A stretch of DNA of 6,921 bases from positions 1 to 6,921 of the forward strand of contig DAOWCR010000060.1 of NCBI GenBank assembly GCA_030639445.1. Direction: 5' to 3'. Shown piece by piece: positions 1 to 6,921 of this stretch. Below the pieces are notes generated by a model. The model saw only the letters and a program-made list of their open reading frames with translations. It was not told the DNA's origin and searched no databases. How positions within the stretch are numbered: position 1 is the stretch's first letter; every line of letters starts with the position of its first letter. Position numbers and translations under genes: made by a program. This stretch comes from Dehalococcoidales bacterium. GTDB lineage: Bacteria > Chloroflexota > Dehalococcoidia > Dehalococcoidales > RBG-16-60-22.

Positions 1-694
1 CCGAGGTCAGGTAGAGCCAGGCGAAGCCGCCGATGAAATAAAGACTTACCGAGGCGGCATAAAGCAGCAGGGAAAATACCAGCAGTATCTTCGCCGCGTG
101 CCTGACCCCGCAGCTAATCGGGAAGTAGCTCAGCCCGGCCTGCAAGTAATCTTCCCGGTGAGAAATTATCAGGCTCCAGACGTGCAGCGGCAGCCAGAGA
201 GCAATCAGGACACACAGGAGCAGCAGCTCCCAGCTCAAGACCGGCTTAACGGCCAGCCACCCCATGAGCACCGGCGCGCAGCTGGCGAGAGTGCCCTGGG
301 GATAAACGCAGGTCACTTTTTTGCGCCAGGTAGCGGCGGCCAGGGTGCCGCCCAGGCCAGCCAGGAAAACATAGGGGTGCAACCACCAGGCAAGAACCAG
401 GCCGATAATAATCAGGCCGGCTATCAAAGGCAATACCTTCCGCGGAGGGTAAATGCGCCCGGCCGGTAGCGCCCGGTTCCTGGTGCGCTGCATCCGGGCA
501 TCAATGTCACGGTCCCAATAATTGGTCAGCCCGTTAGCCCCGGCCGCCGTGAGTAAAATCGCCACCAGGGCCAGGATTAACTCCGTGGATAGCTGTCCCT
601 CACCGGCAACAAACGCCGCCGCACCGCCGATAAAGGTCAACAGGACACTCGACAGGGGTTTTAAGACCTCAATGTAATCTTTGACCCGGCTAAT
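1..694 (-). CDS. ctaB: Protoheme IX farnesyltransferase (heme O synthase)/UbiA-family prenyltransferase, 3' end cut by window edge
   Basis: This is a polytopic membrane prenyltransferase. The CtaB family transfers a farnesyl group to protoheme IX to make heme O. Seen in the 231 visible residues, counted from a putative ATT start: the first Asp-rich motif NYWDRDID (N58, D61, D65), followed by the CtaB-like RMQRTRNRALPAGR; a loop ending CAPVLMGW (139-146) that resembles the CtaB PPLIGW segment; and HVWSL then REDYLQAG (180-187), matching the second CtaB motif DYxxAG. Hydrophobic helices fill the rest. The family is usually near 300 residues, so roughly the last 60-70 are missing beyond base 1. 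The reading frame is open back to a TAA at about 730, but contains no ATG, GTG or TTG near the expected N-terminus. GGGAGG lies 7 bases before ATT (692-694), so I chose that as the start. A heme O synthase is odd if the host is a strict anaerobe; another UbiA-type substrate is possible. Confidence 0.85.
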   Translation of the reverse strand, partial: MSRVKDYIEVLKPLSSVLLTFIGGAAAFVAGEGQLSTELILALVAILLTAAGANGLTNYWDRDIDARMQRTRNRALPAGRIYPPRKVLPLIAGLIIIGLVLAWWLHPYVFLAGLGGTLAAATWRKKVTCVYPQGTLASCAPVLMGWLAVKPVLSWELLLLCVLIALWLPLHVWSLIISHREDYLQAGLSYFPISCGVRHAAKILLVFSLLLYAASVSLYFIGGFAWLYLTS

Positions 695-726
695 TATGGA
701 ACCTCCCTTGAGACGGAAGCCTTCTC

Positions 727-756
727 TTTATATCGTTTTTTGGCTTCAAAAGTCAA
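727..756 (-). promoter_or_regulatory. Sigma-70-type promoter for the ctaB-like gene
   Basis: On the minus strand, TTGACT (751-756) and TATAAA (727-732) are separated by 18 bases. Transcription would start near 720, giving a leader of about 26 bases that contains the GGGAGG ribosome binding site. This supports a translation start near 694 for the prenyltransferase. Confidence 0.65.
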
Positions 757-762
757 GACAAC

Positions 763-792
763 TTGTCCTGGCAACGGAGATAGTATTAAGAT
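763..792 (+). promoter_or_regulatory. Candidate promoter for the Nudix gene (possible leaderless mRNA)
   Basis: TTGTCC (763-768) and TAAGAT (787-792) are 18 bases apart. The match to consensus is only partial. The -10-like hexamer ends 6 bases before the GTG at 799, and no ribosome binding site is visible between them. If real, transcription would begin at or beside the start codon. Confidence 0.3.
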
Positions 793-798
793 AGAAAC

Positions 799-1365
799 GT
801 GCCGCCAAGACTGAAGCAGGCCCTCTCTTCCAGAGAGAAACAGTATATCACCGACCCCACCCGGATACCCGCCGCGGTTATCCTGCCGCTCTATGTGAAA
901 CGGGGCCGGTACCACATCCTGTTCATCCAGCGGACGGACAAGGTCGCCCAACACAAGGGCGAGATATCGTTCCCCGGTGGCGTCCACGAGAAAAGAGACA
1001 AGACACTGCGGGACACCGCCCTGCGGGAGTGCGCCGAGGAAATAGGCCTGCTGGCGAAAGACGTCGAGATACTGGGCGAGCTGGACGATGAAGTCAGCGT
1101 GGCGACCAACTATGTCATCTCCCCTTTCGTGGCGCTTATTCCCTGGCCGTACCGGTTCCAGGTGGACGGCCAAGAGACCGAGGCGATAATCGAAGTCCCC
1201 GTTTCGGCGCTGCTGGAGAGCGGCCGCTCGCAGCCGGAAATTCGAGATGGTAAAACCGTCACCGCCTACTTCTACCACCATCAGGGGCAGGTAATCTGGG
1301 GGGCCACCGCCCGGATACTGAAAAAATTCCTGGATATCTTTGCCCAGGCTGGCCGGGATAAATAA
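799..1365 (+). CDS. Nudix hydrolase, CoA pyrophosphatase (NudL/CoAse) type
   Basis: This is a soluble Nudix hydrolase of 188 residues. Members of this subgroup split coenzyme A or acyl-CoA into 3',5'-ADP and (acyl-)phosphopantetheine, using divalent metal. Seen: the subgroup signature upstream of the Nudix box, FIQRTDKVAQHKGEISFPGG (42-61), with the RT..HxGxISFPGG pattern typical of CoAses. The Nudix helix follows as TALRECAEEIGL (73-84), with metal-binding residues R76, E77, E80 and E81. As in other CoAses, the first box glutamate is displaced and an acidic residue lies nearby (D67). The second half has PFVALIP (109-115) and EAIIEVPVSALLE (128-140), as in the family. The frame is closed by TAA at 787-789, so GTG at 799 is the first start. 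No Shine-Dalgarno precedes it. Exact substrate is inferred from family; (di)nucleotide substrates remain possible. It stands alone between a divergent neighbour and its own terminator. Confidence 0.88.
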   Translation: MPPRLKQALSSREKQYITDPTRIPAAVILPLYVKRGRYHILFIQRTDKVAQHKGEISFPGGVHEKRDKTLRDTALRECAEEIGLLAKDVEILGELDDEVSVATNYVISPFVALIPWPYRFQVDGQETEAIIEVPVSALLESGRSQPEIRDGKTVTAYFYHHQGQVIWGATARILKKFLDIFAQAGRDK

Positions 1366-1388
1366 CTCTTAAGATAAAGACTACCGCC

Positions 1389-1432
1389 GGGAGAGCGGCC
1401 TGGTTCACAAAGTTATTTCCGGCTCTCTTTTT
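1389..1432 (+). terminator. Rho-independent terminator after the Nudix gene
   Basis: GAGAGC (1391-1396) pairs with GCTCTC (1422-1427). One bulged base and two further G-C pairs extend the stem inward. Five Ts follow directly (1428-1432). The loop is rather long, about 20 bases. It lies 24 bases after the Nudix stop and isolates that gene from the downstream stress operon. Confidence 0.65.
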
Positions 1433-1472
1433 AGCTTTCATCGCATACTTCACAAATCATTGTCAGATATCT

Positions 1473-1518
1473 TATAATAATTTGTTGACTAATTTTATAC
1501 CATGACATATAATTATTA
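1473..1518 (+). promoter_or_regulatory. AT-rich inverted repeats around the operon promoter (candidate operator)
   Basis: TATAATAATT (1473-1482) and AATTTTATA (1491-1499) form an imperfect palindrome with one extra base in the left arm, centred on the -35 hexamer. TAATAATT (1475-1482) is also exactly complementary to AATTATTA (1511-1518), which flanks the -10. Neither resembles the actinobacterial HAIR site (CTTGAGT-N7-ACTCAAG) or CIRCE (TTAGCACTC-N9-GAGTGCTAA). The region is AT-rich, so chance palindromes are likely. Confidence 0.25.
1485..1513 (+). promoter_or_regulatory. Near-consensus sigma-70 promoter of the dnaJ-hspR-clpC operon
   Basis: TTGACT (1485-1490) is followed after exactly 17 bases by TATAAT (1508-1513), the strongest promoter-like sequence in the window. 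Transcription should start near 1520, leaving a leader of about 20 bases with GAGGT (1530-1534) ahead of the ATG at 1541. A promoter this strong on a stress operon suggests control by repression; HspR, encoded within the operon, is the obvious candidate. Confidence 0.8.
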
Positions 1519-1540
1519 ATAGAGTTATCGAGGTAAGGCT

Positions 1541-2521
1541 ATGGCTAAAAAAGACTATTATGAGATGCTGGGCGTCAAGCGGAACGCCAGCGAGCCGGAG
1601 ATAAAGCAGGCTTACCGCCGGCTGGCACGTAAGCACCATCCTGACGTCAATCCGGACGACAAGTCGGCCGAGGCCAAGTTTAAAGAAATCAATGAAGCCT
1701 ACGAGGTCCTCTCGGACAAGGAAAACCGCAAAAAGTACGACCAATTCGGTGACCGGTGGCAGTATGCCGACCAGTTCGCCCGGGCGCAGCCGCAGACACC
1801 CTTCCGGGACTTTGGCCAAGGCGGCCGCACCACCAGCTTTCACTTCGGCGGGGATGACCTGGGCAGCCTGTTTGACGAGCTGTTCCGGGGCGCCGGCCCG
1901 GCTACCCGCCGGGCACAACCAAGGCGCGGGCGGGACATCGAGTCCCCGGTCGAGGTTACCCTGGAGGAAGCCTATCACGGGACCAACCGCACCCTCAGCC
2001 TCCAGGTTGAGGAACCGTGCGCCAGCTGCCAGGGCAGCGGCTGGATTCAAAATGTGCCCTGCGCCACCTGCCAGGGCGCCGGGGCGGTAGCCCGGAGGAA
2101 GCGCCTTGAGGTTAAAATCCCGGCCGGCGTCAGGACCGGCTCCCGGGTGCGCATCGCCGGCAAGGGCCAGCCCGGCTACGGCGGGGCCAGCGGTAACCTT
2201 TATCTGGTGATATCGGTCAAGCCGCACCGTTCGCTGGAACGCCGGGGCGATAATTTATATGTGGACGTACCAGTGCCGCTCACCATAGCCATGCTCGGCG
2301 GTGAGGTCCAGGTGCCCACCCTCAAGGGCAAGCTGGCCCTGAAAATTCCAGCGGAGACACAGAACGGACGCTCCTTCCGCCTGGCCGGACAGGGCATGCC
2401 TCACCTGGGCAGCTCTGGCCGGGGCGACCTGCTGGCCAGGGTGAATATCGTGCTGCCCACGAAGCTCTCCCCGAAGGAGAAGGAGCTTTTCCGGCAGCTC
2501 AACGAGCTCAGACCGACCTAA
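1541..2521 (+). CDS. DnaJ/CbpA-type Hsp40 co-chaperone with a half zinc finger
   Basis: This is a 326-residue J-protein that should deliver unfolded clients to DnaK and stimulate its ATPase. Domains in order: an N-terminal J domain (about 4-69) with the catalytic HPD at 33-35 and the KKYDQFG end; a Gly/Phe/Arg-rich linker (about 70-130) including FHFGGDD; a short cysteine region; and two C-terminal beta-sandwich substrate domains (about 183-307) with RIAGKGQPGYGG and GDLLARV landmarks. The cysteine region has only two CxxCxGxG units, CASCQGSG (160-167) and CATCQGAG (174-181). Classical DnaJ has four units and two zinc centres, so this protein could form one zinc site. That puts it between DnaJ and the zinc-less CbpA, so I give no firm symbol. 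GAGGT sits 6 bases before the ATG. It is first in the operon, directly ahead of hspR. No dnaK or grpE is present here. Confidence 0.93.
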   Translation: MAKKDYYEMLGVKRNASEPEIKQAYRRLARKHHPDVNPDDKSAEAKFKEINEAYEVLSDKENRKKYDQFGDRWQYADQFARAQPQTPFRDFGQGGRTTSFHFGGDDLGSLFDELFRGAGPATRRAQPRRGRDIESPVEVTLEEAYHGTNRTLSLQVEEPCASCQGSGWIQNVPCATCQGAGAVARRKRLEVKIPAGVRTGSRVRIAGKGQPGYGGASGNLYLVISVKPHRSLERRGDNLYVDVPVPLTIAMLGGEVQVPTLKGKLALKIPAETQNGRSFRLAGQGMPHLGSSGRGDLLARVNIVLPTKLSPKEKELFRQLNELRPT

Positions 2522-2533
2522 ATGGAGGTGAAT

Positions 2534-2836
2534 ATGGACCGAAATACCGAACCCTGCTATATCATAAGTGTTGCCGCCAGAATGCTTGGCATTGAGACCT
2601 ATACTCTGCGCTACTACGAGAGGATTGGCGTCGTAGAGCCGCACCGCTCGCAGGGAAATATCCGCCTTTACTCGGAGAGGGACCTTGACCTGCTCCGCCG
2701 GGTAAAAACGCTGGTCGACGACATGGGAGTTAACCTGGCCGGGGTGGAAGTTATTCTGCGCCTGGCGCAGCGGGTAAGCGAGCTGCAAAACGAACTGAAG
2801 GAACTGCAGGCGGAAGTAAAGAGGTTAAGGGGGTAA
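2534..2836 (+). CDS. hspR: HspR-like MerR-family heat-shock transcriptional regulator
   Basis: This is a 100-residue DNA-binding protein. HspR proteins repress chaperone and Clp operons and are typically released under heat stress. Seen: a winged helix-turn-helix beginning YIISVAARMLGI (9-20), then TLRYYERIGVV (24-34), the wing GNIRLYSERD (41-50), and the HspR-typical GVNLAGVEVIL (65-75). A helical heptad region (about 76-98) should form the dimer coiled coil. Only one cysteine (C8) is present, which argues against a metal or redox MerR sensor. In HspR the helix normally reads HPQTLRxYER; here it is ETYTLRYYER, so this is a divergent member. ATG 2534 is preferred because GGAGGTGA (2524-2531) lies just before it. 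The in-frame ATG at 2522 abuts the dnaJ stop and would place that Shine-Dalgarno inside the gene. It lies between dnaJ and clpC, its probable targets and operon partners. Confidence 0.85.
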   Translation: MDRNTEPCYIISVAARMLGIETYTLRYYERIGVVEPHRSQGNIRLYSERDLDLLRRVKTLVDDMGVNLAGVEVILRLAQRVSELQNELKELQAEVKRLRG

Positions 2837-2840
2837 GCCA

Positions 2841-5300
<2,460 letters not shown>

Positions 5301-5303
<3 letters not shown>

Positions 5304-5338
5304 CCCGGTGCCGAGTCTGGCAGGAGACCGCCGGGTTA
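5301..5338 (+). repeat. Inverted repeat containing the clpC stop codon
   Basis: TAACCCGG (5301-5308) and CCGGGTTA (5331-5338) are perfect complements. A second small hairpin lies inside: TGCC (5309-5312) with GGCA (5319-5322). The clpC TAA is the first three bases of the left arm. No T-run follows, so this is not a standard intrinsic terminator. It may instead stabilise the operon mRNA 3' end, weaken read-through into the VTT gene, or be a protein-binding site. Confidence 0.5.
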
Positions 5339-5352
5339 TGGTAGAATAAAAC
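5339..5352 (+). promoter_or_regulatory. Candidate extended -10 promoter for the VTT membrane protein
   Basis: TG-N-TAGAAT (5339-5347) resembles an extended -10 element and immediately follows the inverted repeat. No convincing -35 is visible. The hexamer ends 11 bases before the ATG at 5359; an alternative, TAAAAC (5347-5352), ends 6 bases before it. With no Shine-Dalgarno, a very short or absent leader is possible. Read-through from clpC is the alternative. Confidence 0.3.
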
Positions 5353-5358
5353 GATTAG

Positions 5359-5958
5359 ATGACGGAACAGGCAGCCAAAAAATGGTCGGTCAGGGCAGCG
5401 TACCTCCTAGGCATTGTGGGTATCGTCGTCACTCTGCTCATGGCGGGCGCGGTCGTTTATTACTGGGAATTTGTCCGGGGACTGGGGGCCTACGGTTACC
5501 TGGGAGCCTTCCTCATCAGTATCCTGGGCGGGGCGACCATCATCATCCCGGTGCCCATGCTGGCCGTGGTCTTTGCCATGGGCCGGGTGATGGAATATAC
5601 CTGGCTGGTCGGCGCCGTCGCCGGTCTGGGTGAGACCATAGGGGCAGTGACCATCTACATGACCGGGTATGGCGGCGGCACCGCCTTTCACAACAGCACG
5701 CACCGCCGGGTTCAGGCCATCTACGAGCGACTGATGCGGTTAATGGAGCGAAAAGGCTCAATAACCCTATTTTTACTGGCGGCAGTGCTCAACCCCTTCT
5801 TTTACCCGGCCGCCCTGGCTGCCGGGGCGCTGCGCTTTGGCCTAAAAAGGTACTTTCTTATCTGCTGGGCCGGCAAGACCATCAAGGGCCTGACGGTAGC
5901 CTACGTCGGCTATTGGGGACTGCGGGGGCTGCTCAGGATGCTGGGCGCGCCCATCTAG
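5359..5958 (+). CDS. VTT/DedA-type (SNARE-associated) integral membrane protein
   Basis: This is a 199-residue inner-membrane protein. VTT/DedA proteins are linked to lipid scrambling or flipping and envelope homeostasis; the substrate here is unknown. Seen: an N-terminal membrane helix (about 14-36); a hydrophobic, likely re-entrant stretch with GGATIIIPVPMLAVVFAMG (57-75); a second segment ending GLGETIGAVTIY (89-100), whose E92 fits the conserved acidic residue of the family; a cytosolic loop rich in Arg (about 108-132); and a second half-repeat with LNPFFYPAALAAGALRFGLKR (starting at 144) followed by a helix ending YWGLRGLLRM (185-194). The two proline-containing re-entrant segments give the family's internal symmetry. 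ATG 5359 lacks a ribosome binding site. It starts 55 bases after clpC on the same strand, and its end is 2 bases from a convergent gene. Family call good, function inferred. Confidence 0.8.
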   Translation: MTEQAAKKWSVRAAYLLGIVGIVVTLLMAGAVVYYWEFVRGLGAYGYLGAFLISILGGATIIIPVPMLAVVFAMGRVMEYTWLVGAVAGLGETIGAVTIYMTGYGGGTAFHNSTHRRVQAIYERLMRLMERKGSITLFLLAAVLNPFFYPAALAAGALRFGLKRYFLICWAGKTIKGLTVAYVGYWGLRGLLRMLGAPI

Positions 5959-5960
5959 CG

Positions 5961-6584
5961 TTAGCTTTCCTCTATGGTTATCCGTATTATTTTGTCGCCC
6001 TCAAACTGCGGGTTCTTATTCGGGTCTCTAGGCGTCAGCTTTTCCAGAACGTCCATCCCCTCTATCAATCGGCCAAAGACGGTGTGCTTATTGTCCAGGC
6101 CGTGCTGTGGCGTAAAGGTAATGAAAAACTGGCAGCCGTTGGTATCGGGGCCGGAGTTAGCCATTGACAGTGTTCCGGCTTCGTGGGTATGCTCGGTGAA
6201 CTCGTCAGGAAATTTATAGCCGGCATCACCCCTACCGGTGCCGGTGGGGTCTCCCCCCTGCGCCATAAAGCCTTGAATCACCCGGTGGAAAGTAGTGCCG
6301 TCATAGAGTCCCTCACGGGCCAGAAAGACAAAATTGTTGACCGTTACCGGCACATCACTGGCAAACAACTCTATTACCATGTTACCCTTTTCCGTTTCCA
6401 TAACCGCCGTGTACTGCTTGCCGGTGTCAATGGTCATGGGCGGTGGTGAGGCATAGGTCTTGGGCGCGGACGCCGGTGTCGGCGATGGTGCCGGCTCCGG
6501 TGCCTCCCCACTACACGACACCACCGAAAGAGTGACCAGGACCAGGATAAGACCAGCTATCCGGGTTATAATCTTCTTTGCCAT
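5961..6584 (-). CDS. Cyclophilin-type peptidyl-prolyl cis-trans isomerase, exported lipoprotein
   Basis: This 207-residue enzyme should catalyse cis-trans isomerisation of X-Pro bonds outside the cytoplasmic membrane. Seen: a lipoprotein signal peptide with positive start MAKKIITR, a hydrophobic core and lipobox VVSC with C24 as the acylated residue; a Pro/Ala/Ser-rich tether (about 27-51); then a complete cyclophilin domain (about 56-205). Active-site residues match cyclophilin A: R101, F106 and Q109 in FHRVIQGFMAQGGD (99-112), MANSGPDTNGCQFFIT (141-156), and HGLDNKHTVFG (161-171). The position of the cyclophilin A tryptophan that binds cyclosporin is glycine here (G162), so cyclosporin binding is probably weak. 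GGAGGAG (6592-6599, minus strand) lies 7 bases before the ATG. It converges with the VTT gene and diverges from the tRNA; no operon partner is visible. Confidence 0.93.
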   Translation of the reverse strand: MAKKIITRIAGLILVLVTLSVVSCSGEAPEPAPSPTPASAPKTYASPPPMTIDTGKQYTAVMETEKGNMVIELFASDVPVTVNNFVFLAREGLYDGTTFHRVIQGFMAQGGDPTGTGRGDAGYKFPDEFTEHTHEAGTLSMANSGPDTNGCQFFITFTPQHGLDNKHTVFGRLIEGMDVLEKLTPRDPNKNPQFEGDKIIRITIEES

Positions 6585-6638
6585 AAAACAACTCCTCCTC
6601 TTGACCCCAAACCGGGACTACCGGCAATTTTCTTTCTG

Positions 6639-6667
6639 ATTGTAGCTCATTTGTGCCTGAGAAGCAA
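6639..6667 (-). promoter_or_regulatory. Sigma-70-type promoter for the cyclophilin lipoprotein gene
   Basis: On the minus strand, TTGCTT (6662-6667) and TACAAT (6639-6644) are 17 bases apart. Transcription would begin near 6632, giving a leader of about 48 bases that ends in the GA-rich ribosome binding site. Confidence 0.55.
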
Positions 6668-6686
6668 TTGCTCTACGCCTCCGGAG

Positions 6687-6720
6687 TTGCCAATCTCCCT
6701 GTTTTGTGCTAGATTATACT
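6687..6720 (+). promoter_or_regulatory. Promoter of the tRNA-Ala gene
   Basis: TTGCCA (6687-6692) is followed after 17 bases by TAGATT (6710-6715), which also has a TG one base upstream, as in extended -10 elements. TATACT (6715-6720) is an overlapping alternative -10. Either would start transcription within about 10 bases of the mature tRNA 5' end. The site is back to back with the cyclophilin promoter. Confidence 0.5.
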
Positions 6721-6729
6721 GGCGACCAC

Positions 6730-6805
6730 GGGGCTGTAGTTCAATTGGGAGAACGTTTGACTGGCAGTCAAAAGGTAGGGGGTTCGAATCCCCCCAGCTC
6801 CACCA
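6730..6805 (+). tRNA. tRNA-Ala, anticodon GGC, CCA end encoded
   Basis: All four arms fold. The acceptor pairs GGGGCTG (6730-6736) with CAGCTCC (6795-6801); the third pair is G3-U70 (6732 with 6799), the classic alanine identity element. The D stem is GTTC/GAAC (6739-6742, 6751-6754). The anticodon stem is TTTGA/TCAAA around the loop CTGGCAG (6761-6767), giving anticodon GGC (6763-6765), which reads GCC and GCU. The variable loop has 5 bases. The T stem is GGGGG/CCCCC with loop TTCGAAT (6783-6789). The discriminator is A (6802), and CCA is genomically encoded (6803-6805). It appears to be a single-tRNA unit. Confidence 0.97.
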
Positions 6806-6841
6806 AAGGTATCAATAGGCAGAACTAAAGCCTGCTTTCGT

Positions 6842-6921
6842 TCATTCGCCGGCGGTACCGGCGTCAATTCTCGTTGCCAGTTTGTCAACGAAATTCCCTG
6901 ATATTTTACTTGCTATTGGCG
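6842..6921 (-). CDS. Possible 3' end of a minus-strand gene, cut by window edge
   Basis: One minus-strand frame is open from the window edge to a TGA at 6842-6844. Its 25 codons read as a plausible soluble C-terminus, PIASKISGNFVDKLATRIDA followed by GTAGE, with balanced codon use. I do not recognise the family. Other frames are also open over part of this short stretch, so it may be non-coding tRNA-flanking DNA. A small perfect inverted repeat overlaps its last codons. Confidence 0.3.
   Translation of the reverse strand, partial: PIASKISGNFVDKLATRIDAGTAGE
6847..6863. repeat. Small GC-rich inverted repeat downstream of tRNA-Ala
   Basis: CGCCGG (6847-6852) and CCGGCG (6858-6863) form a perfect 6-base-pair hairpin with a 5-base loop, 41 bases after the tRNA 3' end. 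No T-run follows on either strand, so termination by this hairpin alone is doubtful. It could assist 3' processing or be coincidental in GC-rich DNA. Confidence 0.35.

Noticed and set aside
98..469. Plus-strand 123-residue open frame
   Set aside because: It is antisense to the ctaB-like gene, whose minus-strand frame carries the UbiA motifs. The product is Gln/Pro/Ala-rich with no family features.
694..1281. Minus-strand 195-residue open frame opposite the Nudix gene
   Set aside because: The conserved CoAse and Nudix motifs are on the plus strand. This frame is a GC-rich shadow and runs through the ctaB promoter.
1472..2227. Minus-strand 251-residue open frame opposite dnaJ
   Set aside because: The J domain and cysteine motifs on the plus strand explain the region. 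The antisense product is low complexity and passes through the operon promoter.
2522..2533. ATG at 2522 as the hspR start
   Set aside because: It abuts the dnaJ stop and has no ribosome binding site of its own in the right place. GGAGGTGA at 2524-2531 serves ATG 2534.
5913..6449. Plus-strand open frames over the cyclophilin gene
   Set aside because: The minus strand encodes a full cyclophilin with a lipoprotein signal, ribosome binding site and promoter; the plus frames have no such support.
6730..6805. tRNA-Gly (GCC) as an alternative identity
   Set aside because: The loop CTGGCAG places GGC, not GCC, at positions 34-36, and the G3-U70 pair marks alanine.

Overview
The window holds ordinary bacterial chromosomal genes. 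They are GC-rich, densely packed and carry little intergenic DNA. I see no insertion sequence, CRISPR array, prophage or integrase. The strongest lineage hint is an HspR-type regulator next to DnaJ and a Clp ATPase, together with a tRNA that encodes its own CCA end. That suggests Chloroflexota, perhaps a Dehalococcoidia-like anaerobe. This is inference from protein style; no marker gene fixes it.

Layout. Positions 1-694 (minus) are a 3'-truncated heme O synthase/UbiA-type prenyltransferase (ctaB-like). It has a good promoter and Shine-Dalgarno but apparently no ATG, GTG or TTG start. Diverging from it is a CoA-pyrophosphatase-type Nudix hydrolase (799-1365, plus), closed by a hairpin-plus-T terminator. 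A near-consensus sigma-70 promoter (1485-1513) then drives a tight operon: dnaJ/cbpA-like co-chaperone (1541-2521), an HspR/MerR-family regulator (2534-2836) and a ClpC-type double AAA+ unfoldase (2841-5303). A large inverted repeat includes the clpC stop codon. A VTT/DedA-type membrane protein follows (5359-5958). It converges, with a 2-base gap, on a cyclophilin-type peptidyl-prolyl isomerase lipoprotein (5961-6584, minus). Diverging from the isomerase is a tRNA-Ala(GGC) with its own promoter (6730-6805). The last 80 bases may be the 3' end of another minus-strand gene.

Function. The centre is a protein-quality-control unit. The DnaJ homologue presumably binds substrates and stimulates a DnaK encoded elsewhere. 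HspR probably represses the operon, and ClpC unfolds substrates and has the LGF loop expected for docking to ClpP. The secreted cyclophilin fits envelope protein folding but is transcribed separately. The Nudix, prenyltransferase and VTT genes show no clear functional link to the stress operon.

Nothing here is a clearly new system. The items most worth a second look are the dnaJ-hspR-clpC unit with a half zinc finger and no recognisable HAIR or CIRCE operator, the possible AUU start of the ctaB-like gene, and two genes without Shine-Dalgarno sequences that may be leaderless.
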